Assembly (NCBI GenBank): GCA_965277855.1
Contig: OZ255847.1
Coordinates: forward strand, 5,146,001-5,210,000
Length of the DNA: 64,000 bases
Origin: Bog-105 sp965277855
GTDB lineage: Bacteria; Acidobacteriota; Terriglobia; Bryobacterales; Bryobacteraceae
Direction of reading: 5' to 3'
The notes beneath the pieces are model-generated. The model was not told where the DNA came from, ran no database searches, and saw nothing but the letters and a program-made list of their open reading frames with translations. A program made the position numbers and the translations under genes. This document shows positions 16,119-24,670 of this stretch, piece by piece (the first letter of the stretch is position 1; every line of letters starts with the position of its first letter).

Positions 16119-17699
16119 ATGAAGCCGATTCTGGGCGCAGCGATGGCTGGTCTAATGAGCCTTGCATTGCAGGGGCAGGGACTCGATCCGGCGTTGCTGT
16201 TACATCCGGCGGCCGATAGCTGGCCCCAGTACCACGGTGATTATTCCGCGAAACGGCATAGCGCTCTTACGCAGATCAATCCGCAAAATGTGGACGAGTT
16301 GTCCCTTTCGTGGATCTTTCAGACGGGGCAGCAGTCGGCTATCAAATCGTCTCCGCTACTAGTAAACGGCATTCTGTATTTCACGGTTCCGGACAATGTA
16401 TGGGCGGTGGACGCTCGTTCGGGCCACAAGTTGTGGCAGTACACGTATCCAAAGAACAAGGGCTTCCACATCGGGCATCGCGGTGTTGCGATGTACAAGG
16501 ACTGGCTCTACTTCACGACACCGGACGCGCACCTGTTGTGCCTGGATGCGAAGGACGGCAAGGTGCTTTGGAACGTGGTGATCGCGGATGCGCAAAAAGG
16601 GTATTGGATGACCATGGCGCCGCTGGTGGTGAAGAACCATGTGATTGTGGGCGTGTCGGGCGACTTTGACAATCTCGCGGGATTCTTGAAAGCGATCGAT
16701 CCGGAGACGGGAAAGCTGCAGTGGGAGTGGGATAGCACGCCGCCGGTAGGAACGCCGAATGCCACGTCGGGCGGCATGACGTGGATGACGGGCACCTACG
16801 ATCCCAACCTGAACCTGGTGTATTGGGGAACGGGCAATCCAACCCCGGTGTTGAATGGTCAGCCCCGGCCGGGCGACAATCTCTACACCTGCAGCATCGT
16901 CGCGCTCGATCCCGATTCGGGCAAGCTGAAATGGGCCTTTCAACCTTCGCCGCACGACACGCATGACTGGGACGCAGTGGAGACGCCGGTGCTGGTGGAC
17001 GCGGACTTCGGCGGCAAGCCGCGCAAGATGCTGATGCAGACTTCGCGCAATGGCTATTTCTTCGTGCTCGACCGCACCAACGGGAAGAACTTACTTTCGA
17101 AACCATTTGGACCGGTGAACTGGGCGTTGCATGTGGATGAACGCGGGGAGCCGGTGCCGAATCCCGAGAAAGAGCCGGCGCGCGATGGACGGCTGATTGC
17201 GCCCGACGAAGGTGGCATGACGAACTACCGCTCCCCCAGCTTCGATCCGAAGACCGGCTTGTTCGTAGTGGATGCACGTCCGAGTTACGGCATCTATTTT
17301 GCGAAGCCGGCGGATGGCACGTTCGGATGGGCGGGCGCGGACTATGGCGTTTGGGGTAAAGCCGTTCTCGAAGCGATAGATTATCAGACCGGAGCGATTC
17401 GCTGGCGCCATGAACTGGGGCCGGGCGGTTCGGGCGCTGGTGTTCTCACCACGGATGCTGGATTGACGTTCACGGGTGATGCGTCGGGCAATGTACTCGC
17501 GCTGGATACGTCCGATGGAAAGACGCTGTGGCATGCGGGCGCCGGCGCAGGAATGGAAAGCTCGCCAATAACCTACGAACTGGACGGGCGTCAGGTGGTT
17601 ATGACGAGCAGTGGCGGGGTGCTGTTTGCATGGGCGCTCCCGAAGTCGGCCGTCGACCGTACGCCGAGTGCGCGCTTGCAGCTGACCAAAGGGCGGTAG
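16119..17699 (+). CDS. PQQ-dependent (quinoprotein) alcohol dehydrogenase-type enzyme
   Basis: This 526-residue exported eight-bladed propeller enzyme has a signal peptide at 1-20. It shows repeated W-motif blades (for example DAKDGKVLW, DPETGKLQWEW, DTSDGKTLW), the conserved MTWMTGTYDPNLNLVYWGTG region, and the active-site segment SPHDTHDWDAVETPVLVD. Aligned to methanol dehydrogenase, Asp283 is the catalytic base and Asp285 occupies the position held by Ala in calcium enzymes and by Asp in lanthanide-dependent ones. I saw no vicinal cysteine pair. The fold oxidises alcohols or sugars in the periplasm and passes electrons to a cytochrome, here surely the gene just upstream. The substrate is unknown. 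Confidence 0.92.
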   Translation: MKPILGAAMAGLMSLALQGQGLDPALLLHPAADSWPQYHGDYSAKRHSALTQINPQNVDELSLSWIFQTGQQSAIKSSPLLVNGILYFTVPDNVWAVDARSGHKLWQYTYPKNKGFHIGHRGVAMYKDWLYFTTPDAHLLCLDAKDGKVLWNVVIADAQKGYWMTMAPLVVKNHVIVGVSGDFDNLAGFLKAIDPETGKLQWEWDSTPPVGTPNATSGGMTWMTGTYDPNLNLVYWGTGNPTPVLNGQPRPGDNLYTCSIVALDPDSGKLKWAFQPSPHDTHDWDAVETPVLVDADFGGKPRKMLMQTSRNGYFFVLDRTNGKNLLSKPFGPVNWALHVDERGEPVPNPEKEPARDGRLIAPDEGGMTNYRSPSFDPKTGLFVVDARPSYGIYFAKPADGTFGWAGADYGVWGKAVLEAIDYQTGAIRWRHELGPGGSGAGVLTTDAGLTFTGDASGNVLALDTSDGKTLWHAGAGAGMESSPITYELDGRQVVMTSSGGVLFAWALPKSAVDRTPSARLQLTKGR

Positions 17700-17704
17700 T
17701 GAAT

Positions 17705-18439
17705 CTACTGCCCGGCTGTAACGTCGAGTAATTCGATTTCAAAAACGAGCGTTGCGCCGCCTGGAATCGACGGGCGTCCCTGATCTCCGTAAGCCAGATC
17801 GGACGGGCAAACAAGCGTTGCCTTGCCTCCGACTTTCATCTTCTGCATGCCCTCGGTCCAACATGGAATCACGCCGTTCAACGGAAACGTGGCGGGCGCA
17901 TGGCGGGTATACGAGCTGTCGAATTCGGTGCCATCGACGAGGGTACCGCGATAGTTCACCTTCACCGTGTCAGTAGGTTTGGGTGAAGCGCCGGTGCCGG
18001 CGGTGATCTCGCGATAAATCAGACCTGATTCGGTTTTAACCGCGCCCGGTTCCGCAACAGCTTTGTCGAGGTATGCTTTCGAAGCTGCTTTTTGCTTCTC
18101 AGCAGCGCGCGCGGAACGGGCCTGCGTGAGCGGCTGGATTTTGGGTCCCCATTCTTCCAATTGAACGGCCGGTTTTCCGGCGGCTGAATCAGCGAGCGCG
18201 CGCTTAATCAAGTCCAGTTCGTGCGGGGAAAGATCGAGCGGCGAAAGCGATTTCGCTATCGAGAGACCGATCGCATAGATGGTCTTGTCTTCATCTGTCG
18301 TCATAGTTGCCGGGGGCGGGGCAGGCTTCGCTGCAGTCGCCGGGCGGCGAACAGCAGGTTTGTGCGAAGTGGTTGTCTGGCTGGCGAATGCTGAATGTGT
18401 CAGCCCAACAGTGAACAGAAAAGCCCATGCTGCGCGCAT
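17705..18439 (-). CDS. Exported FKBP-type peptidyl-prolyl isomerase
   Basis: This 244-residue protein has a signal peptide (AWAFLFTVGLTHSAFAS), a Pro/Ala-rich linker, a helical N-terminal dimerisation region (about 50-130; YAIGLSIAKSLSPLDLS) and a C-terminal FKBP domain (TESGLIYREITAGTG, VKVNYRGTLVDGTEFDSSY, VIPCWTEGMQKMKVGGK, LAYGDQG, LVFEIELLDV). This is the FkpA/Mip layout: a periplasmic or surface foldase acting on proline bonds of exported proteins. Key active-site aromatics (Tyr, Phe-Asp, Trp, Tyr) are present. It ends five bases from the convergent PQQ dehydrogenase. Confidence 0.93.
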   Translation of the reverse strand: MRAAWAFLFTVGLTHSAFASQTTTSHKPAVRRPATAAKPAPPPATMTTDEDKTIYAIGLSIAKSLSPLDLSPHELDLIKRALADSAAGKPAVQLEEWGPKIQPLTQARSARAAEKQKAASKAYLDKAVAEPGAVKTESGLIYREITAGTGASPKPTDTVKVNYRGTLVDGTEFDSSYTRHAPATFPLNGVIPCWTEGMQKMKVGGKATLVCPSDLAYGDQGRPSIPGGATLVFEIELLDVTAGQ

Positions 18440-18500
18440 TTGTTCAGGCTAGCATTCGGAGGACAAACCAAAGCCAGTGACTCTGCCGAGCTGATTGTCA

Positions 18501-18534
18501 CATCTTGACAGGCAAGATGGAAAGCTGATATTGT
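18501..18534 (+). promoter_or_regulatory. Promoter with palindromic operator before the PadR remnant
   Basis: A perfect TTGACA (18505-18510) is followed after 18 bases by TATTGT (18529-18534). The GTG of the PadR remnant at 18541 lies where transcription should begin, suggesting a leaderless message. A perfect 7-bp inverted repeat, CATCTTG (18501-18507) and CAAGATG (18513-18519), straddles the -35 box, an ideal position for repression. The site looks intact although the regulator gene is broken. Confidence 0.55.
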
Positions 18535-18540
18535 TCTGGC

Positions 18541-18725
18541 GTGGGCAAATTAAACGCCGATGTGATTCAGGGCACTCTCGACATGCTAATTGTCAAGACG
18601 CTAAAAAGCGGCGCGCTAAGTACGATTCGCTGACCCGGACGGGGAGAAAGCAGCTGGAGGTCGAGACAGCAAGCTGGACCAGAAGGACCTCGGCAATAGC
18701 TCGACTCTTGAATACGGAGGGTTAG
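18541..18725 (+). pseudogene. PadR-family regulator remnant with internal deletion
   Basis: The first 63 bases encode the standard start of an acidobacterial PadR regulator (GKLNADVIQGTLDMLIVKTL). After the junction at about 18604 the original frame soon stops at 18633. Another frame then gives the family's C-terminal end (KRRAKYDSLTRTGRKQLEVE, then TASWTRRTSAIARLL). The missing centre, roughly 60 residues, is the winged helix that binds DNA. The remnant's stop sits three bases before the ATG of the downstream permease, the normal PadR-ADOP spacing. No functional repressor can be made. Confidence 0.85.
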
Positions 18726-18728
18726 TCG

Positions 18729-21418
18729 ATGTCGCTCTGGCGTCAGATCAAGCACGGCCTGCGAGTACTCACGAAGCGCGCGGCTTCCAACCGCGAAGTC
18801 GACGAAGAAGCTCAGCAATTCTTTGAAGAGACGGTCGCTGCCTTGAAGTCTAAAGGGCTTTCGCCAGAAGAAGCCAGGCGAACTGCTCGCCTGGAGTTCG
18901 GCAGCGCGATCGCTATTCGGGAGCAAGTGCGAGAGGGAGGTTGGGAGAATGCCGTTGCAGGCGCGTTCGCTGATTGCCGGCACGCCGCTCGCCGGCTTTC
19001 ACGAAATTTTGGCCTTGCGGCAACTGCGGTCATCACGCTGGCGCTCGGGATCGGCGCGACAACAACAGTCTTCACCGTGATCGATCACGTCTTATTGCGT
19101 CCTTTGCCATACCGGGATCCGGGCCGGTTGGTCGAGTTGTTGCATACAGCGCCCGGCATCAATTTGAAAGAGCTTTACATGTCGCCTGCGCTCTACTTCA
19201 CACATATCGCGAAGAAAGCCACGTGTTCGACGGGGTCTCGATTTGGAATGGCGGACGGGCTACGGTGACCGGCGTTGCCGGTCCCGAAGAGGTCCCAACC
19301 CTGTTCGTTACTCACGAATTTCTCAAGATCTTGGAAGTCCAACCGGTAATCGGACGCGGGTTCACTGCGGCCGACGATGACTGGAGCGGAGTGCCCACGG
19401 TGCTGCTCTCAAATTCCTACTGGAAAAGTCGCTTCGGCGGATCCCGCGCCGTTCTGGGAAAGCGAATCCTCATCGACGGGAATGCCCATGAGGTGATTGG
19501 CGTTTTGCCCGCTTCCTTCGAGTTCCTGGACGAGAGGATATCGCTTGTAGTGCCAAAGCGGCTGCGGCGCGAGAATACAAAACTGATTGCGTTCAGTGAA
19601 CGAGGCATCGCGCGATTGAAGCCGGGCGTCACGCTTGAGCAGGCGGGTGCTGATGTCGCCCGGTGCCTGCCGATGGCGGTATCAAAGTTTTCCTCGACCG
19701 AAGAGTCCTCGATCGGGTTCACCGCTGCGCGAATCGGCCCCAATCTGCGCTTTCTCAAGACTCAACTGATCGGCGACGTAGGCAAAACGCTTTGGGTTCT
19801 GATGGGCGCCGTCGGAATTCTCCTCTTGATTGCCTGCGCCAATGTCGCGAACCTGCTGTTAGTTCGTGCCGATGGGCGGCAGCGTGAGCTGGCGGTTCGC
19901 GCAGCACTCGGCGCCAGCTGGAGCCGCATCGCGCGGGAGCTGCTGATAGAGAGCCTGATGCTGAGTGTGGCGGGCGGAACAATTGGATTGGCGCTGTGCT
20001 TCGTGGCGCTGCGAGTGCTAGCTGCCTCTAGCCTAACCAGTTTGCCGCGCCTCGGGAGTGTCGCTGTCGATTCCGTAACTGTGGCATTCGCGCTGACTAT
20101 TTCGATCGGCGCTGGGGTGCTATTCGGTTTCATCCCGGCTTGGAAATACTCCCGCCCTCGCATACTCGAAGTCACTCGCAGTGGAGCCGGAAGATCTGTT
20201 AGTGAAGGCCGGGAGCGCCGCCAGGCTCGCGCCGTACTCGTCGTCGTGCAGATCGCGCTCGCTGTGGTCTTGCTGGTGGGTTCGGGTCTAATGATACGGA
20301 CCTTTCAAGTGCTGCGAAAGGTAAATCCAGGGTTTACAAACCCGGCTCAAGTGCAGGCCATCCGAGTCGCTATTCCCGAAACGGAGGTTGGGGGCCCGGC
20401 GCGGGTTATGGCCATGCTGGAAGCGATTCTGCGGCGGTTCGAGGCTGTACCCGGCGTATCTTCAGTTTCCATCACGACGGCTGCTCCCATGGACGGCGGC
20501 AGCAACAACCCTGTTTTCGCGGAAGGCCATGAGTATGGAAGGAGCACACTTCCTCCCGTCCGAGCTATGAGGTCTGTCTCTCCCGGCTTCACAGAGTCGA
20601 TTGGCAGCCGATTGATCGCCGGGCGTGATTTGCGCTGGGATGAGCTGAATCGTGCTGCACCAGTAGCGCTGATATCGGAGAACATGGCGCGTGAACTCTG
20701 GCATTCTCCTCGCGCGGCGCTTGGTAAACGCATTCGGGAAGATCCTCGTGATGACTGGTATGAGGTGATCGGAGTCGTGGCGAATCTGCGCGACAACGGG
20801 ATCAATCAACCCGCCCCCGCAATTGTTTACTGGCCGTTGATGCAAAAGCTCTCGGAAGGACGCTTGCACACTTCGCGCAATGTTGATTATCTGATTCGCA
20901 GTCCCAGAGCTGGATCGAATGCATTCATCTCAGAGCTACGGCAAGCGTTGGCGGCTGTCAACCCAAACGTGCCACTGGCTAATGTCCGAACACTCGAATC
21001 CATCTACAACCGCTCATTAGCGCGCAGCTCCTTCGCGCTAATCTTGTTGGGCATCGCCGGCGCAATGGCGCTGATACTAGGAATCGTTGGAATTTACGGT
21101 GTTATTGCCTACTCAGTTTCGCTGCGGACGCGCGATATCGGAATTCGAATCGCGTTAGGTTCTTCGGTACGCGGTGTTACGGGCATGTTCGTTCGCGAAG
21201 GACTGCTGCTTTCGTGCACCGGAACGGTGTGTGGATTGTTTCTAGCATTTACCGCCACGCGATTCATGAAGGCTCTGCTGTTTGGGGTAAGCCCGGCCGA
21301 TCCGCTCACTTACGGGCTTGTATTCTCCGGCTTGGTTGTGGCCGCTCTTCTGGCGAGCTGGCTGCCGGCCCGGCGCGCGGCTTCGGTCGACCCAGTCGAG
21401 GCCTTACGCGCCGAGTAG
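18729..21418 (+). pseudogene. ADOP-type permease gene interrupted by a 2-base frameshift
   Basis: The first frame (18729-19268) encodes the ADOP N-terminus: LWRQIKHGLRVLTKRA, the EEAQQFFEETVAALKSKGL helical domain, and a TM helix (FGLAATAVITLALGIGAT) leading into the MacB-like domain. It then runs into unrelated residues and a stop. The rest of the permease continues in another frame to 21418 (YREESHVFDGVSIWNGG, an FtsX block with GILLLIACANVANLLL, ending DPVEALRAE). The shift falls at TTCACACATATCGC near 19197-19210; removing one CA restores FTYRE. The whole would be about 896 residues. A genuine slippage mutation and an assembly error both fit. Its PadR partner is also broken. Confidence 0.85.
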
Positions 21419-21446
21419 AGCAGAGATAGTCCTTGATTCATGTGAG

Positions 21447-23168
21447 CTACTGCGCGGCGCTTGCTATATATGCGTTTACCTGCTCGCTCAGCAGATCCAG
21501 AGGAAGAGTTCCGTCGCGAATCACGGCATCGTTAAAATCGCGGACGTCGAACTTGGGGCCGAGGCGCTGTTCGGCTGTGATGCGCAGGGAGTTGATGCGC
21601 AGCTGACCCATTTTGTAAGCCAGAGCTTGCCCGGGCCAGGAAATGTAACGATCGATTTCGGCGAGAGACGCTTGCGGCGCGTGCTGCTGGAAATACTCGA
21701 CGGCTTGCTCGTGTGTCCAGCCCAACTGATGAATGCCGGTGTCGACCACCAGGCGGGCAGCCCGGAAACGCTCGCTGACTAACTGGCCGAACCGGCTTTC
21801 CGCATCCTGATAGACGCCAAGTTGCGAACCGAGTGACTCCGCATAGAGCGCCCAGCCTTCGAGGTAGGCGCTGCTGAAATAGAATTTTCGAATGTCAGGA
21901 AGATCCTTTTGCCCTTGAGCCAAGGTGATCTGAAAAATGTGCCCTGGTACGGCTTCGTGCAAAACGAGTGCCTGCTTGTCGAACCTCGACTGCTTCTCCG
22001 GCAGATAGGTGTTGAGGTTGAACCAGCCGGGAATGGTGAAGTCGGGGGAAGGCGCCTGAGCGTTGGTGGCGGTGGCGGCTTCGCGATCGGGCGGGATGGG
22101 GCGCACGCCGTAGAGCAGCATCGGAAGGTGGTGAAACTGATTGGGGAGATTGGGCTCGATGATCTTCGCGATGTTGCGGCAATAGACGAGCATTTCTTCT
22201 TTCGATTTGAAGTGCTGTTCGGGCGACGCCGCGAGTTTCTGCTGATATTCAGCGAGTGACCCGGTGAAGCCGGATTGCGCGGCGATGGCTTGCATTGCAG
22301 TTTCGATACGCTTCACCTCTTCCTCACCGATGGCGTGAATTTGTTCCGGCGTCATGTTGGTGGTCGTCAGGTGCCGGACCAGGGTGGCGTAATCGGCGCG
22401 GCCGTTGGGTAGGCAGCTCAGGCTATCGCGTGGCCGTACATGTTGCGTGTAGGTGGTCGCCATGTAGTCGTGGAACTTGCGCCAGGCGGGAAGAAATTGA
22501 GTGTCGTAAGCAGTGGTGGCGGCGTTGAGCAGGCGCTGTTGTTCAGATTGCGGAATATTCGCGGGGAATTTTCGGAAAGGTTCGAGCAGCGCAGAGTGCT
22601 GCGCATCCTGATTCATCTGCGCGGCCAGCTGTTTGGTGACGAGGTCAGCCACCAGGCGGGGCTGCATCATTTTTTCGGCAATGGCTTCGTTCAGAATTTC
22701 GATGTTCTGATCGACGTAAGCAGGGATCGATTGCAGGCGCGCCAGGATGTTCTCGTAATCGTGGACGGTACGCGCGGGCATGCGGTCCATGAGGATGTAG
22801 ACGCGGTTGTGCACGCCGAAGAGCTGGCCGACGGAGAGCAGATGCGTATCCAGGTCCCACACTTCGAGATTCGATTGGAAATCGTACTGAACCAGGCGGA
22901 GCGTGAGTTTGTCTTCGGCGGAGAGTCCGCGGGTGGGGAAGTTCTTGGCTTGCTGCCGACGCTGCTCAAAGAAATGCCGGCGACGGTCGCGGGCGGATTT
23001 CGACCAATCGGTCCAGCGATCATCGTAATCGTGGCGGCCGACTCCGGTAGCAAATTGCGGATCGTCGCGCAGCATCTGTTCGAAAGTGTCTTTGAAGAAA
23101 CTGTCGACAGATTGGGCGGGCAGCAACGCCGCGCATATCAGCAAGTACAGGAGGCAAGGCCTGAGCAT
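21447..23168 (-). CDS. Exported DUF885-family protein (putative metallopeptidase-like)
   Basis: This 573-residue protein has a signal peptide (LRPCLLYLLICAALLPAQ) and the DUF885 hallmarks: helical N-terminal half, the GVRPIPPDREAAT region, and the LHEAVPGHIFQ motif resembling a zinc-binding HExxxxH, followed by YLEGWALYAESLG and the conserved late segment ISWPGQALAYKMGQLRI. The family is widespread in acidobacteria and is assumed to be a peptidase or hydrolase, but activity is rarely shown. I chose the ATG at 23168 because it begins the signal peptide; the frame is open to 23201. It converges on the broken ADOP permease. Confidence 0.9.
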   Translation of the reverse strand: MLRPCLLYLLICAALLPAQSVDSFFKDTFEQMLRDDPQFATGVGRHDYDDRWTDWSKSARDRRRHFFEQRRQQAKNFPTRGLSAEDKLTLRLVQYDFQSNLEVWDLDTHLLSVGQLFGVHNRVYILMDRMPARTVHDYENILARLQSIPAYVDQNIEILNEAIAEKMMQPRLVADLVTKQLAAQMNQDAQHSALLEPFRKFPANIPQSEQQRLLNAATTAYDTQFLPAWRKFHDYMATTYTQHVRPRDSLSCLPNGRADYATLVRHLTTTNMTPEQIHAIGEEEVKRIETAMQAIAAQSGFTGSLAEYQQKLAASPEQHFKSKEEMLVYCRNIAKIIEPNLPNQFHHLPMLLYGVRPIPPDREAATATNAQAPSPDFTIPGWFNLNTYLPEKQSRFDKQALVLHEAVPGHIFQITLAQGQKDLPDIRKFYFSSAYLEGWALYAESLGSQLGVYQDAESRFGQLVSERFRAARLVVDTGIHQLGWTHEQAVEYFQQHAPQASLAEIDRYISWPGQALAYKMGQLRINSLRITAEQRLGPKFDVRDFNDAVIRDGTLPLDLLSEQVNAYIASAAQ

Positions 23169-23285
23169 GTTACAGGGTAGCGCGGATTTGCTCGATTGCA
23201 ACGTGAGGCGCGATGGCCCGCTTTCAGAAAGTTTTCAGGATAAGTTGCTGCAATGATGAGACAATGACGCGGAGCTTTACCCGTA

Positions 23286-24665
23286 TTGGTTAGACAGTTC
23301 AACCGGTCCATTCTCATTCTGGTGTCTCTTGTTATGGCTCCAGCAATGCCAGGTCAAACAACACAAAGTGCCTCTCCTGCTACCGATCAGGAGGTGTTGA
23401 CGATCAATTTGCAGGATGCGATAGCGCGGGCGTCTGCTTACGGAACGCAGATTCAGGCCGCAAATATTGCCTCACAACTGGCGCACGAAGATACGAAGCA
23501 GGCGCGAGCGGCCACCCTGCCGTCGGTGAGCGCCCTGAATCAATTTATTTACACCGAGGGCAATGGCACGCCTTCCGGGGTCTTCGTGGCGAACGACGGC
23601 GTACATGTTTACAACGAACAGGCGCAGGTACACGAAGAGGTGCTGTCATTCGTTCGCCGCGGCGAGATCCGGTTGGCGGCCGCGACGGAAGCAGTGGCCA
23701 AGGCCCGAACCGATGTGGCGAAACGCGGCCTTCGAGCCACGGTGGTTACTAACTATTACGCCATCGTAGCCGCGCTGCGAAGAATGGGAAACGCGCAGCG
23801 GAGTCAGGATGAAGCGCAGCATTTTTTCGAGATCACGCAGAAGCAAGAGCATGGCGGCGAAGCGGCTCATGCCGATGTCATCAAGGCCCAGATCCAGGTG
23901 CAACAACGGCAGCGCGACGTGGGTGATGCCCAGCTCGCATTGCAGAAGGCGAAGATTGCTCTCGCCGTTCTGATGTTTCCTGCTTTGCGTCTCGACTTTA
24001 CGGTGGTCGACGACCTCGAGCAGATCGCCCTGCTCGCGCCGGTCGCGGAAGTCAATGCGCAGGCGAAGAACAGCAGTCCCGACCTGCGCGCCGCAAACTT
24101 CAGCTTGAATCAGGCGAAACTCGGTGTCAGCGTGGCGCGGTATGCTTACCTGCCGTCGTTCAGCCTCGATTTCTTCTATGGCATTAATGCCAACCAGTTT
24201 GCTGACCGGACCGATTACAGGACCCAATCGAGTGGTCACGAGGGTCTGCCTAACTTTCCAGTGAACGGCCGGCAGAACCTGGGGTATTCCGCTCAGGCCA
24301 CGCTGCTCATTCCGGTGTGGAACTGGGGTGCGATTCACAGCAAAGTAAGGCAGGCCAGCCTGCGCGAGAAACAGGCTGAGCTCGATTTGAGCGTGACTCA
24401 GCGCCAAGTGCAAGCCGACGTTTCCTCCGCCTATGCCGAGGCGCAAACCGCGCTCTCGCAAGTCGCTTCGCTCCGCTCCTCGGCCGACCTATCTTCGGAG
24501 AGTCTGCGGCTTACACTGTTGCGCTATACGGCGGGTGAAGCGACCGCACTTGAGGTCGTCGATGCCCAAACCACTGCCACCGCAGCCCGCGCCGCGTACA
24601 ACGATGGCTTGGCACGCTATCGCGTGGCCCGCGAACTCTTACAAACACTGACAGGAAACTTCTAA
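23286..24665 (+). CDS. TolC-family outer-membrane efflux protein
   Basis: This 459-residue protein, with TTG as the best start, has a signal peptide (SILILVSLVMAPAMPGQ) and the two OEP repeats typical of TolC channels: long heptad-rich helices (AKARTDVAKRGLRATVVTNY; QAELDLSVTQRQVQADVSSA) and short barrel-forming strands (YLPSFSLDFFYGIN, YSAQATLLIPVWNWG). The PVWNWG strand is a common TolC hallmark. It forms the outer-membrane exit duct of the tripartite pump encoded by the next two genes. The gap to the fusion-protein gene is five bases, so the three form one operon. Confidence 0.93.
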   Translation: MVRQFNRSILILVSLVMAPAMPGQTTQSASPATDQEVLTINLQDAIARASAYGTQIQAANIASQLAHEDTKQARAATLPSVSALNQFIYTEGNGTPSGVFVANDGVHVYNEQAQVHEEVLSFVRRGEIRLAAATEAVAKARTDVAKRGLRATVVTNYYAIVAALRRMGNAQRSQDEAQHFFEITQKQEHGGEAAHADVIKAQIQVQQRQRDVGDAQLALQKAKIALAVLMFPALRLDFTVVDDLEQIALLAPVAEVNAQAKNSSPDLRAANFSLNQAKLGVSVARYAYLPSFSLDFFYGINANQFADRTDYRTQSSGHEGLPNFPVNGRQNLGYSAQATLLIPVWNWGAIHSKVRQASLREKQAELDLSVTQRQVQADVSSAYAEAQTALSQVASLRSSADLSSESLRLTLLRYTAGEATALEVVDAQTTATAARAAYNDGLARYRVARELLQTLTGNF

Positions 24666-24670
24666 ACCAA

